Counted from the first letter of the stretch, positions 18,242-27,789 are shown. The stretch is 64,000 bases of DNA from Saprospiraceae bacterium (GCA_016722295.1 JADKGL010000027.1:62001-126000); one strand, 5' to 3'. The notes: generated from the sequence alone by a model not told the origin. A program made the numbers and translations.

Positions 18242-19189
18242 TCAGTTAAAAGATTGTTTGTTACTGATTTTTTTATCTTTTCCAGTCCATTCTTTGAAAA
18301 GATCTGATGAGATATCTTGAAAAACTAAAGGAGCCTCATTTTCATTAGTATCCCATAGTACAGAATAAAAACCGATTGGTGTTTCTGAATTGCGCTCAGA
18401 GCTTAATCCTGAAATACATAGTTTTTTATTCAAAGGATTAAATTTCATTTTAAGATCTAGTGGCCAAAATTCATCAAAGTAAATATCTTTTTCTGAGAGT
18501 ATGCTTCCAATAGTAGAGATTTGAGAAAGTCTGTAAATTATTTTCTTTTTGATAAATTTTTTTTCTTGAATTTCGCCAATTAAAAAGATCTCTCCTTCAT
18601 CACTCAATTCTATTTCATTGACTGAGTTGTCATCGTAATGTAATAGATCAGTGACACAAGTATCATACAGCATTTTATTTTTGAATCGATCATAGAGAAC
18701 TACATGATGTTTATGATCTTGATCTAAGTAACCAAAGCAAATTTTAGACTGATTGGCTGAAATTTTAATTTTATAGGATGGTTTAATTTGATTTAATTTT
18801 TTGAAATGTATAGTATCTTCATTAACTAGCTCGCCATTAGCTTTATATTTTGAATGAAACAGAACATGATTTTGATCCATTATGCTATGGTAAAAAATAC
18901 TAATTTCGGATTGATGGGCTATCACTTCCATAACTTTCCATTTTCGACCTTTTAATTCAATTGGAATTTCAGTAGTCCATTCATTTGAATTTGAAAGACT
19001 TTGTATTGTCAAGCGATAAGATTTGTCTCTTACCAAATGTACTTGTTCGTTTTTGCCATGGATTATATAATAAGCAAAATCATTTCTCATATTCAATTCT
19101 GGAGAAACCAAGACTTTTTGTCCTAAAACATCTGTATAAAGGCAAATAAAACAAAGCCAAAGGCCAAATAGATGAAAGAGATTAGTCAT
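18242..19189 (-). CDS. N-terminal part of a frameshifted secreted protein, unknown function
   Basis: 315 codons beginning with a signal peptide (MTNLFHLFGLWLCFICLY, ending VLGQ) and continuing with a beta-strand-rich, propeller-like sequence (short repeats such as EISIFYHSI, KICFGYLDQDHKHHVVLYD and GEIFLIGEI). The frame stops at 18242 shortly after an A7 run, and the natural continuation is the frame of 17755-18267. It is divergent from ftcD with about 50 bases between starts. Together with the downstream outer-membrane gene it looks like a two-gene envelope operon. Function unknown. Confidence 0.65.
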   Translation of the reverse strand: MTNLFHLFGLWLCFICLYTDVLGQKVLVSPELNMRNDFAYYIIHGKNEQVHLVRDKSYRLTIQSLSNSNEWTTEIPIELKGRKWKVMEVIAHQSEISIFYHSIMDQNHVLFHSKYKANGELVNEDTIHFKKLNQIKPSYKIKISANQSKICFGYLDQDHKHHVVLYDRFKNKMLYDTCVTDLLHYDDNSVNEIELSDEGEIFLIGEIQEKKFIKKKIIYRLSQISTIGSILSEKDIYFDEFWPLDLKMKFNPLNKKLCISGLSSERNSETPIGFYSVLWDTNENEAPLVFQDISSDLFKEWTGKDKKISNKQSFN

Positions 19190-19206
19190 ATTCGTTATAA
19201 GATCTG

Positions 19207-19214
19207 TAATTTTG
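19207..19214 (+). promoter_or_regulatory. -7 promoter box (TAATTTTG) for ftcD
   Basis: TAATTTTG matches TAnnTTTG, 27 bases before the ftcD ATG in the divergent intergenic gap. Confidence 0.5.
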
Positions 19215-19241
19215 CATTTTTAAACTATATATAGTAAACGC

Positions 19242-20924
19242 ATGAAGGTAAAAAGGATTATAGAATGTGTACCCAATTTTAGTGAAGGAAGAGATCTTTC
19301 TGTGATTAAATCTATAGAAAATAGTATTTCTGCCATTTCTGGGGTCAAATTACTTAATGTCGACCCTGGAAGTTCCACCAATCGAACTGTCATAACTTTT
19401 GCTGGTGATCCAGACGCTGTAATTGAAGCAGCTTTTCAAGCGATAAAAACAGCTTCAGAGCTAATCGATATGAGTAAACATAAGGGTGAACATCCACGAA
19501 TGGGTGCTACTGATGTGTGCCCCTTGATTCCAATATCTGGAATAAGTATGGCGGAAACAGTCTCGTATGCCAAGAAGTTGGCAGAAAGAGTTGGTAATGA
19601 ATTGAAAATCCCAGTTTATTTATATGAGGCAGCCTCATCATTGGATTATAGAAGAAATCTAGCAGATATTCGTTCAGGTGAATATGAAGGTCTTGCTGAA
19701 AAAATGAAGTTGGAAGAGTGGGCCCCAGATTTTGGTCCAAAATTTTTTCAAAGTAAATCAGGAGCAAGTGTAATTGGTGCACGTGATTTTCTGATAGCTT
19801 ATAATGTAAATCTTAATACGAAATCGGTCACTTTGGCAAATGAAGTCGCATTTGACATTAGAGAAAATGGAAGGGTGATTAAAGATCCGATTACAAATAA
19901 GTCTGTCAAAAACGAAAAGGGTGAAATAATAAGATCAGCGGGTAAATGTAAAAGTGTAAAAGCGATCGGATGGTATATTGACGAATACCAGCAAGCTCAA
20001 GTATCTATGAATCTTACAGATATGAATGTCACGTCGTTGCACACAGCATTTGAAGAATGCAAAAAAGCAGCTGAATCCTATGGATTATTGGTGACTGGGA
20101 GTGAATTAGTTGGCTTGGTGCCTAAATCAGCTATGATTGAAGCAGGTTTATATTTTTTAAATAAGCAAAAAAGATCTCTTGGCGTTTCAGAAGAAGAGCT
20201 TATTCAAATAGCAATACAGTCTATGGGTTTAAACTCCATAAGTAACTTTGATCCTAACACAAGAATTATAGAAAATATGATTGAAGAAAAAAATAATCCG
20301 TTGGTTCAAATGTCATTAAGCACATTTGCGTTAGAAACAGCTAGTGAGAGACCTGCACCAGGAGGAGGATCTGTCTCAGCATACGTCGCGAGTTTAAGTG
20401 CCTCGCTTGGCACAATGGTTGCCAACCTTACTGCGCACAAAAAGGGATATGAAGAAAAATTTGATTTTTTTTCGAAATATGCACTTGAAGGCCAAGGTTT
20501 GATGAAGAATTTATTAGTATTGGTAGATGAAGATACAAACGCTTTTAATGGTATAATAAATGCATTTAGATTACCTAAATCTTCGGATGAAGAAAAATCA
20601 ATCCGCAAAAAAGCAATTCGAAAAGCGACAGAATATGCTATCGAAGTCCCAATGAAAACAATGGAGCAAGCAGAAGCATGTCTGCCTTTACTTGAACAAA
20701 TGATTCTTCATGGAAATCCCAATTCTATCAGCGATGCTGGAGTTGGAGCACTTTGTATAAAAGCTGCAGTTCAAGGCGCTGGACTTAATGTCTTAATAAA
20801 TGCTTCAAGTTTGGATAAAGTAGAATCAAAAGAAAAATATATCTTGAAGGCAAAAGAAATAGAGCGTCGAGTAATTTTAAAATGTGATGAATTGTATCAA
20901 CATATCTTAGCTGGAATAAAATAA
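19242..20924 (+). CDS. ftcD: Glutamate formimidoyltransferase / formimidoyl-THF cyclodeaminase
   Basis: 560-residue bifunctional enzyme of histidine breakdown. It moves the formimino group of formiminoglutamate to tetrahydrofolate, then deaminates it to 5,10-methenyl-THF. The N-terminal transferase domain (about 1-330) shows IIECVPNFSEGRD, the NVDPGSSTNRTV segment and the KHKGEHPRMGATDVCP active-site region with its histidine. The C-terminal cyclodeaminase domain (about 355-560) shows ERPAPGGGSVSAY and the helix NLTAHKKGYEE. Full length, both modules present. No hut genes are adjacent, so the rest of the histidine pathway must lie elsewhere. It has its own promoter box. A weak AT-rich hairpin followed by T6 (20960-20982) could end the transcript. 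Confidence 0.93.
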   Translation: MKVKRIIECVPNFSEGRDLSVIKSIENSISAISGVKLLNVDPGSSTNRTVITFAGDPDAVIEAAFQAIKTASELIDMSKHKGEHPRMGATDVCPLIPISGISMAETVSYAKKLAERVGNELKIPVYLYEAASSLDYRRNLADIRSGEYEGLAEKMKLEEWAPDFGPKFFQSKSGASVIGARDFLIAYNVNLNTKSVTLANEVAFDIRENGRVIKDPITNKSVKNEKGEIIRSAGKCKSVKAIGWYIDEYQQAQVSMNLTDMNVTSLHTAFEECKKAAESYGLLVTGSELVGLVPKSAMIEAGLYFLNKQKRSLGVSEEELIQIAIQSMGLNSISNFDPNTRIIENMIEEKNNPLVQMSLSTFALETASERPAPGGGSVSAYVASLSASLGTMVANLTAHKKGYEEKFDFFSKYALEGQGLMKNLLVLVDEDTNAFNGIINAFRLPKSSDEEKSIRKKAIRKATEYAIEVPMKTMEQAEACLPLLEQMILHGNPNSISDAGVGALCIKAAVQGAGLNVLINASSLDKVESKEKYILKAKEIERRVILKCDELYQHILAGIK

Positions 20925-21095
20925 GTTTTTTTGTAAAAACAAATTTAATTCTAGAGTAGAATTAGTTGTAGCTAATTTTTTGTTAAACACCATCTCGTAT
21001 TACATCTTGTAATTGTAATAATGTGCTATAAATATTTGTTATAGTATTTGATATCAAAACTGTAAAAATCATTGTTTTAAATCCCTATTTTTTCT

Positions 21096-21103
21096 TATTT
21101 TTG
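21096..21103 (+). promoter_or_regulatory. Promoter of dnaX (TTG at -33 and TATTTTTG at -7)
   Basis: TATTTTTG fits TAnnTTTG, and a TTG at 21072-21074 lies 21 bases upstream. This is the most complete Bacteroidota promoter in the window. The leader to the ATG at 21118 would be about ten bases. Confidence 0.6.
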
Positions 21104-21117
21104 CAAAGCAAATAGAA

Positions 21118-22893
21118 ATGGACAATTTTTTAGTATCTGCTCGTAAATATAGACCGCTGCGTTGGATTGATGTGGCAGGTCAAGATCATATTACCAATAC
21201 TCTTAAAAGTGCACTACAGCAAGGACAAGTAGCTCATGCATTTCTTTTTACAGGTCCAAGAGGTGTTGGAAAGACAACATGTGCTAGAATATTGGCCCGT
21301 GTATTGAATTGTTCAAACCCTACCAAAGATTGGGAGCCATGTAACACCTGTGAAATGTGTATAGCATTTCAAGAAAATGCGTCATTTAATATATTTGAAC
21401 TTGATGCAGCTTCTAACAATGGAGTGGAACATATTCGGAGCTTAGTTGAGCAAGTTCGATATCAACCTCAGTACGGAAAATACAAGATTTATATCATAGA
21501 TGAAGTACATATGCTTTCATCCGCTGCGTTTAATGCCTTTTTAAAAACATTGGAAGAACCGCCACCTTTTGCTAAGTTTATTTTGGCTACAACAGAGAAA
21601 CATAAGATTTTACCTACGATTTTGAGTCGATGCCAAGTTTATGATTTTAAGCGAATCAAAGAAAAGGATATTGTCAAGAATCTGGAAAAAATAGCGAAAC
21701 AAGAAAACATAAAAGCGGATCAAGAAGCACTTTATCTTATCGCTCAAAAAGCAGATGGTGGAATGCGTGATGCCCTTTCAATATTTGATCGAATCACAAG
21801 TTATTCAGGGCATGAAATTAGCTACAATGACGCAGTAGCCAATCTGAATGTATTAGATCAAGATTATTATTTTAAATTTATAGATTCTTTTTTAACTGAA
21901 AATATACAATCAGCTTATTTGCTTTTTGATCAAGTGTTGCAATCTGGTTTTGATCCAGATGTTTTTTTGGATGGCATTGGTTCTCATTTGAGGAATTTAT
22001 TAGTGTGCAAACATCCACAGATGCAATCTTTATTCGAAGGATCAGAAACATGGAAGCAAAAATATATTGAACAAGCTAATGCTATTGAATTAAGTTTTAT
22101 TATGAGCTCATTGGATTTAATCAATGAAGCCGAGGTCAATTTAATCCGTGCAAAAAATAGACGATTGCATATTGAAGTTTTATTGGGAAAGTTATGCTTT
22201 TTACAAAGAAGAAAAAATAGTCCCATTCTAGGAATTCCATCTCTCAGTGAAAAAAAAACTCCTGAAGTAAGCAAAACGAATTCTAGTCCAGTTGTTGATA
22301 GCCAAATACAAACTGAAAGTTCGATTGCAAATACAAAAACAGATATATCTACTAAAACACCAATTAGTAAAGCTGAAGAAGTAAAGCAATCAACTATATC
22401 AAAAGTCGATGTTGTGCCAGGACCATCAAGTCTCCATTCGATTCCAAAATTGATGGATCTAAGCAAGATCAAGGAAAAAATTCAAATTGAAGAAAAAATA
22501 AAGCAAGAGAATTTACTCGAACTCACACAAGAGAATTTTACTCAATTTTGGATTCAATTCATGAATGAACAAAAATCGAATTCACTTCGGTTATTCATGA
22601 GTGGGGCAGAGATCAGTATTTTAAATAATTCAATCGTATTCAAAGTCGGATCTGCAATGGCGAAAGAGGCCTTGCGACATGATTTGAAATTAGACGAAAA
22701 AATACGTCAAAACTTCAAAGCTGATGATATTGTAGCAACTATTGAGATTGATAGCGTGATGGCTGAGCGCGAAGAAAAAAATCAGACCAAAAAATTATAT
22801 TCTGCAAAAGAAAAATGGGATATATTAATTGGAGTGAATCCACTCTTAGCTGAGTTTAAGGAAAAATTAGAATTAACAGTTGATGAATATTAA
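21118..22893 (+). CDS. dnaX: DNA polymerase III subunit gamma/tau
   Basis: 591-residue clamp-loader ATPase that loads the beta clamp during replication. N-terminal AAA+ module: RPLRWIDVAGQDH, Walker A GPRGVGKTT (about residues 45-53), zinc-binding cysteines in LNCSNPT, CNTCEMC, Walker B IIDEVHMLS, sensor ATTEKHKILPTILSRC. The helical collar follows to about residue 360. A low-complexity Ser/Thr/Lys linker (about 370-450) leads to a tau-like C-terminal region. No A- or T-rich slippery site for gamma production was evident. It is followed 11 bases later by pyrD. Confidence 0.94.
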   Translation: MDNFLVSARKYRPLRWIDVAGQDHITNTLKSALQQGQVAHAFLFTGPRGVGKTTCARILARVLNCSNPTKDWEPCNTCEMCIAFQENASFNIFELDAASNNGVEHIRSLVEQVRYQPQYGKYKIYIIDEVHMLSSAAFNAFLKTLEEPPPFAKFILATTEKHKILPTILSRCQVYDFKRIKEKDIVKNLEKIAKQENIKADQEALYLIAQKADGGMRDALSIFDRITSYSGHEISYNDAVANLNVLDQDYYFKFIDSFLTENIQSAYLLFDQVLQSGFDPDVFLDGIGSHLRNLLVCKHPQMQSLFEGSETWKQKYIEQANAIELSFIMSSLDLINEAEVNLIRAKNRRLHIEVLLGKLCFLQRRKNSPILGIPSLSEKKTPEVSKTNSSPVVDSQIQTESSIANTKTDISTKTPISKAEEVKQSTISKVDVVPGPSSLHSIPKLMDLSKIKEKIQIEEKIKQENLLELTQENFTQFWIQFMNEQKSNSLRLFMSGAEISILNNSIVFKVGSAMAKEALRHDLKLDEKIRQNFKADDIVATIEIDSVMAEREEKNQTKKLYSAKEKWDILIGVNPLLAEFKEKLELTVDEY

Positions 22894-22904
22894 ACTATTG
22901 AAAG

Positions 22905-23924
22905 ATGCTGTGGAGATTGCTTAAATTTTTTCTATTTAAAATGGATCCTGAAAAAGCACATTATTTTTCAATGGATCTTTTTTCTTTTGTGCTGAGAATT
23001 CCTATTTTGTCAAGTGTAGTGAAGCGCTCTTTTCGTCAACAAAAGAGACAAGAGTCTGTATCTTTATTTGGACTTCAGTTTAATAATAGAGTAGGCTTGG
23101 CAGCTGGATTTGATAAAGATGGCAAATGGCTGGATATTTTGCAATTCATGGGATTTGGCTTCATAGAAGTAGGTACTGTCACTCCATTACCACAATCTGG
23201 CAATAACAAACCAAGATTGTTCCGTCTGAAAAAAGATGAGGCAATTATCAATAGGATGGGCTTTAACAATGAAGGTGTTGATGCATTGGTGTCTCGATTG
23301 AAAAAGTTTCGATCAAAGAAATCAGATCTTATTATTGGCGGAAATATCGGAAAAAATAAGTCTAGTGAAGGTGAGCAAGTGATCAATGATTATAAAATTT
23401 GCTTTACTAAATTAGTGCATTATGTTGATTATTTTGTGATCAATGTGTCATCACCGAATACACCTAATTTAAGAGCTTTGCAAGATAAAGAACCATTGCA
23501 TAATTTATTGTCTGCAATTCAGTTTGAGAATAATAAATACAACAAACCATTGTTTCTAAAAATTGCTCCTGATCTTAGTGAGTCAGCGCTCAACGATATT
23601 ATTGAAGTGGTCCAATTGAATCGTTTCACAGGTATCATTGCGACCAATACTACAATTGCTAGACCTTCTGAGCTAAGGGAAATTGCATATACTTCTGAAC
23701 TCGGAGGATTGAGCGGGAAGCCATTGAGAAATGCAAGTAATGAAATATTGAAATTAGTGAAATTAAAATGCCCACAGCTCGTTTTGATTGGAGTGGGTGG
23801 TATAAATTCAGATCAAGATGCAGTTGATAAATTTGATGCTGGTGCAGATTTGATACAAGTGTATTCTGGTATGATTTATCAAGGGCCATGGTTTATTAAA
23901 AGCATTCTCAATAGAATATCCTAG
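22905..23924 (+). CDS. pyrD: Quinone-dependent dihydroorotate dehydrogenase
   Basis: Class 2, membrane-associated enzyme oxidising dihydroorotate to orotate in pyrimidine synthesis, passing electrons to quinone through FMN. The N-terminal helix motif KMDPEKAHYFS marks class 2. Then come NRVGLAAGFDKDGK, EVGTVTPLPQSGN, the catalytic-serine region NVSSPNTPNLR, KIAPDLS, IATNTT, GGLSGKPLR and GVGGI. 339 aa is typical. Its stop overlaps the stop of the convergent ATPase gene in the tetranucleotide CTAG at 23921-23924. Confidence 0.94.
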   Translation: MLWRLLKFFLFKMDPEKAHYFSMDLFSFVLRIPILSSVVKRSFRQQKRQESVSLFGLQFNNRVGLAAGFDKDGKWLDILQFMGFGFIEVGTVTPLPQSGNNKPRLFRLKKDEAIINRMGFNNEGVDALVSRLKKFRSKKSDLIIGGNIGKNKSSEGEQVINDYKICFTKLVHYVDYFVINVSSPNTPNLRALQDKEPLHNLLSAIQFENNKYNKPLFLKIAPDLSESALNDIIEVVQLNRFTGIIATNTTIARPSELREIAYTSELGGLSGKPLRNASNEILKLVKLKCPQLVLIGVGGINSDQDAVDKFDAGADLIQVYSGMIYQGPWFIKSILNRIS

Positions 23925-25090
23925 ACAATACTTGTTACAAAACTCATATAGTTTTGTTTGTTTATTTTTTTGAATTCAACATTGCCGTATAATTTCACAA
24001 ATGCATTAGGAATTTTAGTTTTTTGATTTTCCTTGTATTTGAATTCAAACGCTTTGATAGAACCTCCACTTTCTTCTATGAGATCTATTTCTTGTTGGTC
24101 ATAATTTCGCCAAAAATAGGGATTGATAAAATTTCTATTATTGTTGTTGTATTTTATTCGCTCTATCATGCAAAAATTTTCCCACAAGTTTCCTACATCA
24201 TTTCGTAGACTTAATGGATTAAAATTATTGATGATGGCATTGCGAATTCCAAGGTCGTTGAAGTAGTATTTTTTTGATTTTCCTAATTCTTTGCGCGCAT
24301 TAGTAGAGTAACTTTTTAGAGAAGTTATTACATATGTCTGTTCGAGTAGATTTATATATCGTTTAATTGTATGTATGCTAGTTTGAGTAATTTTTGACAA
24401 TTCATTCAAGCTTACTTCATTTCCAATTTGTAAAGCCAATAATTTTAGTATCTCTTGTATGAGTTCAGGCTTTTTAACTTGACCAAAATGTAATATATCT
24501 TTGTATAAATAGTTTGAACTGATATCAAAAAGTTCTTCTCTCATTTCCATGTCAGACTGTTTGAAAACTTGAGGATATAATCCAAATCTTAAAATCGTGT
24601 CAAGATGTGTTTGTGCTTCGAATAATGAACTATTCATTGCAACTTCTTCCATTGAAAATGGATGTAATATATAGGTTCGCGATCTTCCTGTCAATGGTTC
24701 TGATGTTGCATCTCTTAATTCGAAGGCAGAAGACCCAGTCGCAATAATTTGTACATTTGGAAAATGATCGACCATTACTTTAAGCTTAATGCCAATTTTA
24801 GGAACGGTTTGTGCCTCATCGAATACAACCAGTTTTTGATCTTTTAATAATTGAAATAGGTCATTTTGATTTGAGCTGTTGAGTGCTTCGTATACCTGAG
24901 ATAATTCGCAGTTATAGTAAGTACCACCCATTTCTTTTATGATTTCTTTGCAGAGATAAGTTTTGCCTACTCTCCTAGCTCCAAATACTAAGATTACTTT
25001 AGATTTGAATAGTTGTTTTTTGATTATATCAAATATACTCCTTCTGATCATATGTAGTAGTTTCTTTGTAATTCTATGTAAAATTAACAT
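23921..25090 (-). CDS. ATP-binding protein, AAA_14/DUF4143 family
   Basis: 389-residue single-protein ATPase. N-terminal AAA_14 domain: Walker A FGARRVGKTYL at about residues 37-47, Walker B LVVFDEAQTVP, sensor IIATGSSAFELRD. A C-terminal DUF4143 nuclease-like domain follows (YYFNDLGIRNAI, NLWENFCMIERI, QEIDLIEESGG, KAFEFKYK). The E-x-D...E-x-K spacing recalls PD-(D/E)xK folds, but activity is not established for the family. The start may be the internal ATG at about 25051 (MIRRSIFDIIK), the usual family N-terminus. Such genes occur in many copies in Bacteroidota and behave like mobile or selfish cargo. A relic of another copy lies at 2091-2243, and a 32-bp tandem repeat precedes this gene. 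Confidence 0.85.
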   Translation of the reverse strand: MLILHRITKKLLHMIRRSIFDIIKKQLFKSKVILVFGARRVGKTYLCKEIIKEMGGTYYNCELSQVYEALNSSNQNDLFQLLKDQKLVVFDEAQTVPKIGIKLKVMVDHFPNVQIIATGSSAFELRDATSEPLTGRSRTYILHPFSMEEVAMNSSLFEAQTHLDTILRFGLYPQVFKQSDMEMREELFDISSNYLYKDILHFGQVKKPELIQEILKLLALQIGNEVSLNELSKITQTSIHTIKRYINLLEQTYVITSLKSYSTNARKELGKSKKYYFNDLGIRNAIINNFNPLSLRNDVGNLWENFCMIERIKYNNNNRNFINPYFWRNYDQQEIDLIEESGGSIKAFEFKYKENQKTKIPNAFVKLYGNVEFKKINKQNYMSFVTSIV

Positions 25091-25103
25091 TTAGCATCGT
25101 TTT

Positions 25104-25320
25104 TAAGTACATTTTTGGCAGTAAATGCACAAATTATGCTAAATTTAAGTACTTGACTGCATAAATTACGGTAAATTTAAGCACATAACTGCATAAATTA
25201 TGCTAAATCTAAGCACTAAGCACATGACTGCACAAATTACGCTAAATCTAAGTACTTGACTACATAAATTGCGCTAATTCTAAGCAGATGACCGCACAAA
25301 TTATGCTAAATCTAAGCATG
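25104..25320. repeat. Tandem array of a 32-bp repeat with palindromic core
   Basis: Six full units and a partial one, directly abutting, based on TAAGYACWTGACTGCAYAAA plus TTAYGCTAAATC. Unit boundaries: 25104 (42 bp, diverged), 25146, 25178, 25217, 25249, 25281, then a truncated unit at 25313. A 7-bp duplication (TAAGCAC) sits at 25210-25216. The core GCATAA-A-TTATGC in the unit at 25178 is a perfect 13-base palindrome; other units carry 1-3 changes. The array fills the gap between the DPP11-type peptidase stop and the ATPase start. There are no unique spacers, so it is not a CRISPR. It may be an operator array or a slippage-prone minisatellite. Confidence 0.85.
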
Positions 25321-25382
25321 AAATACAACACTTGGTATGGCTATATGACAATGAATGTCATATAGTAACTGATAGAAATGGG

Positions 25383-27578
25383 CTACTTTTTATTTTTCCG
25401 ACTTTTAGTTGATTTAGGATAAACTAATTTCATTTCATCAATTAAATGACTTGCTCCTGCAAATTTATCGATAACAAAAAGTATAAATCGCGCATCAACC
25501 ATAATATTGCGGCAAATTGAACGATCATAATTGATATCACTCATAGTTCCCTCCCATACACGGTCAAAATTTAACCCGATAAGATTGCCATGTGCATCAA
25601 TTGCTGGACTACCAGAATTTCCACCTGTAGTATGATTAGAGGCGATGAAGGCTACTGGCATTCGGCCATTTTCAGCGTATTTACCATAATCTTTTCTTTT
25701 GTATAAGTCAATTAACTTTGGATGTACATCAAATTCATAATCTCCAGGAATGTATTTTTCTATAACACCATCAAGATAGGTCTTTGAATTATAACACGCA
25801 CCGTCTCTTGGTTGGAATCCTTCAACTTGTCCATAAGTAACTCTCAATGTAGAATTGGCATCAGGATAAAATTTACGCTCAGGAAATACTTTTATTAGAG
25901 ATTCCATATGACGTCTTCTAAGATCTAAAATCGCTTCATCATGTAGATTTGATTTGACTAAAATCTCATTTTTAATAAATGGAGTCATCGCTTCATAAAA
26001 TATCCAACTTGGATCATTCGATAATGCAGTTTTCATCTCATTGACATTCATTGTCAGAAACTTTTTTAATTGTGATGCAGTAGCATAATTTGAATTATCG
26101 TAAATGTGTTTCGCATATTTCGAATAGTCATAGTTGAGTTTCTCTAATTGTAATTTTAACTCAGGAAACTGAAGACTAGGATCACATCCTTTGTGAAAAA
26201 TTTCAAGTAAAGTGGCTAATATTTCCTGATCAATTTTTTCTTGGTAATCTGCATAATAACCATCGGCATCAAGTAAATAGTCTTTTTTTAATTTTTCAAA
26301 TTCTTCATTACCTTTTGATTCTTGCGTGGATATTAATTTTTTTGCAATCGAATAAAAATTAAATAGTTGAAGATTTCGTTGAAACCCTTCAGCGTAGTAT
26401 TCTTTGGCAGCTGTATATTTTTCAGAGGCTAGATAATGCTTATCTAAATCTGAGAGTATATTTCGGTACTCTGCAAATGCAGGATTGGCGTTTACTCTTT
26501 TAGTATATTCTTCATCGACAGCTTGCTTTCTATCTAAGCCTTTTGTGAATTTTACACCTTGATTTTCTCCAATCCATTTTTTCCAAGCATTTGCAATTCC
26601 AGCATATATCGATGAATATTGGATTTTAGTTTGTTCGTCTACTCTCATATATTTGTCCATTATTTTCAATGCATGATCGCGCATAGTGACTCTAATTGGA
26701 TTTTGTACTTCTACAATTTGTCTAACTCCTTCTCTTGATAGATATTCATTCGTTCTGCCAGGGAAACCAAAGACCATTGTAAAATCGCCATCTTGAACAC
26801 CATTCATATTTATTGGTAGAAAATGTTTTGGAGTAAAAGGAATATTCTCTTCAGAATAATCAGCTGGTAGATTATTTTTTCCGGCATAAATTCTAAAAAG
26901 AGAAAAATCGCCTGTATGTCTAGGCCAAACCCAATTGTCTGTATCTGCGCCGAATTTTCCAATGGATTCAGGAGGTGTGCCCACTAGTCGGATATCTTTA
27001 TAAGTAACAGTAATGAATGCAAAATATTGATTGCCATTAAAAAATGCTCTAATAAATACATCTTCATGCGTTGCACGTTGAATCGTAGGAGTTAAAACTT
27101 TGATATTTTTTTCAATTATTGGCCTTCGTTCAGCTTCAGACATATTTGAACTAGTGCCATTTAATATTTGCTTTGTGACATCTTCTATTCTTGAAATAAT
27201 AGTTGCAGTAAGACCACCACAAGCTAATTCTTCACTTTTAGTTTTTGCCCAATACCCATTTTTTAAATAATTTTTTTCGACTGATGAGTGAGATTGAATA
27301 TAACCATAGCCGCAATGATGATTTGTAAGTAACAATCCTTGTCCAGAAATGATTTCAGAAGTGCAACCTCCACCAAAATGTACAATTGCATCTTTTAAAG
27401 AACCTTTATTTACACTATAAATATCTTCTGCATTCATTTTCATTCCCATTGCTTTCATTTCTTTTTCGTTTAAAGCATTAAGCAAGTGAGGCAGCCACAT
27501 CCCTTCACCACAAAACAATTTCACTTGAATGAATATGATAAGAAAAAAGCTAACTATAATTTTTAAACCTATTTTCAT
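25383..27578 (-). CDS. S46 family dipeptidyl-peptidase, DPP11-like
   Basis: 731-residue exported serine peptidase removing dipeptides from oligopeptide N-termini in the periplasm. Signal peptide (1-23). Catalytic residues: His in LLTNHHCGYG (about 87-88), Asp in GADTDNWVW (about 213), Ser in GGNSGSP (about 655). The residue 18 positions after the catalytic Ser is Arg (LNFDRVWEGTMSD). In characterised S46 enzymes Arg at this place gives Asp/Glu preference (DPP11), while Gly gives hydrophobic preference (DPP7). An acidic P1 preference is therefore inferred. Length is normal and there is no T9SS domain. It probably belongs to amino-acid supply from peptides, alongside the secreted protease at 10561. 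Confidence 0.9.
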   Translation of the reverse strand: MKIGLKIIVSFFLIIFIQVKLFCGEGMWLPHLLNALNEKEMKAMGMKMNAEDIYSVNKGSLKDAIVHFGGGCTSEIISGQGLLLTNHHCGYGYIQSHSSVEKNYLKNGYWAKTKSEELACGGLTATIISRIEDVTKQILNGTSSNMSEAERRPIIEKNIKVLTPTIQRATHEDVFIRAFFNGNQYFAFITVTYKDIRLVGTPPESIGKFGADTDNWVWPRHTGDFSLFRIYAGKNNLPADYSEENIPFTPKHFLPINMNGVQDGDFTMVFGFPGRTNEYLSREGVRQIVEVQNPIRVTMRDHALKIMDKYMRVDEQTKIQYSSIYAGIANAWKKWIGENQGVKFTKGLDRKQAVDEEYTKRVNANPAFAEYRNILSDLDKHYLASEKYTAAKEYYAEGFQRNLQLFNFYSIAKKLISTQESKGNEEFEKLKKDYLLDADGYYADYQEKIDQEILATLLEIFHKGCDPSLQFPELKLQLEKLNYDYSKYAKHIYDNSNYATASQLKKFLTMNVNEMKTALSNDPSWIFYEAMTPFIKNEILVKSNLHDEAILDLRRRHMESLIKVFPERKFYPDANSTLRVTYGQVEGFQPRDGACYNSKTYLDGVIEKYIPGDYEFDVHPKLIDLYKRKDYGKYAENGRMPVAFIASNHTTGGNSGSPAIDAHGNLIGLNFDRVWEGTMSDINYDRSICRNIMVDARFILFVIDKFAGASHLIDEMKLVYPKSTKSRKNKK

Positions 27579-27601
27579 CTATGGATTTGAATTAATTGGA
27601 A

Positions 27602-27609
27602 CAAAAGTA
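27602..27609 (-). promoter_or_regulatory. -7 promoter box (TACTTTTG) for the S46 peptidase
   Basis: Minus-strand TACTTTTG matches TAnnTTTG and ends 23 bases before the ATG at 27578. Confidence 0.5.
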
Positions 27610-27789
27610 ACAACTATTGATCATATGAAGATTAAATTGCTCTAATTTGTATTGGTCGATTATTAATCTGATCTTTGGCTAATGAAGAAATTGAAGAATT
27701 TTTATTTGAGTTTTGAAAAATATATTTAATAAACAGTATTTGAGTTTTTTTATATAAGGAAAAGATAGGTTTTTCCAATACTTTTAGTT

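Noticed and set aside
25104..25320. CRISPR array
   Set aside because: Units abut each other without unique spacers and no cas genes are near.
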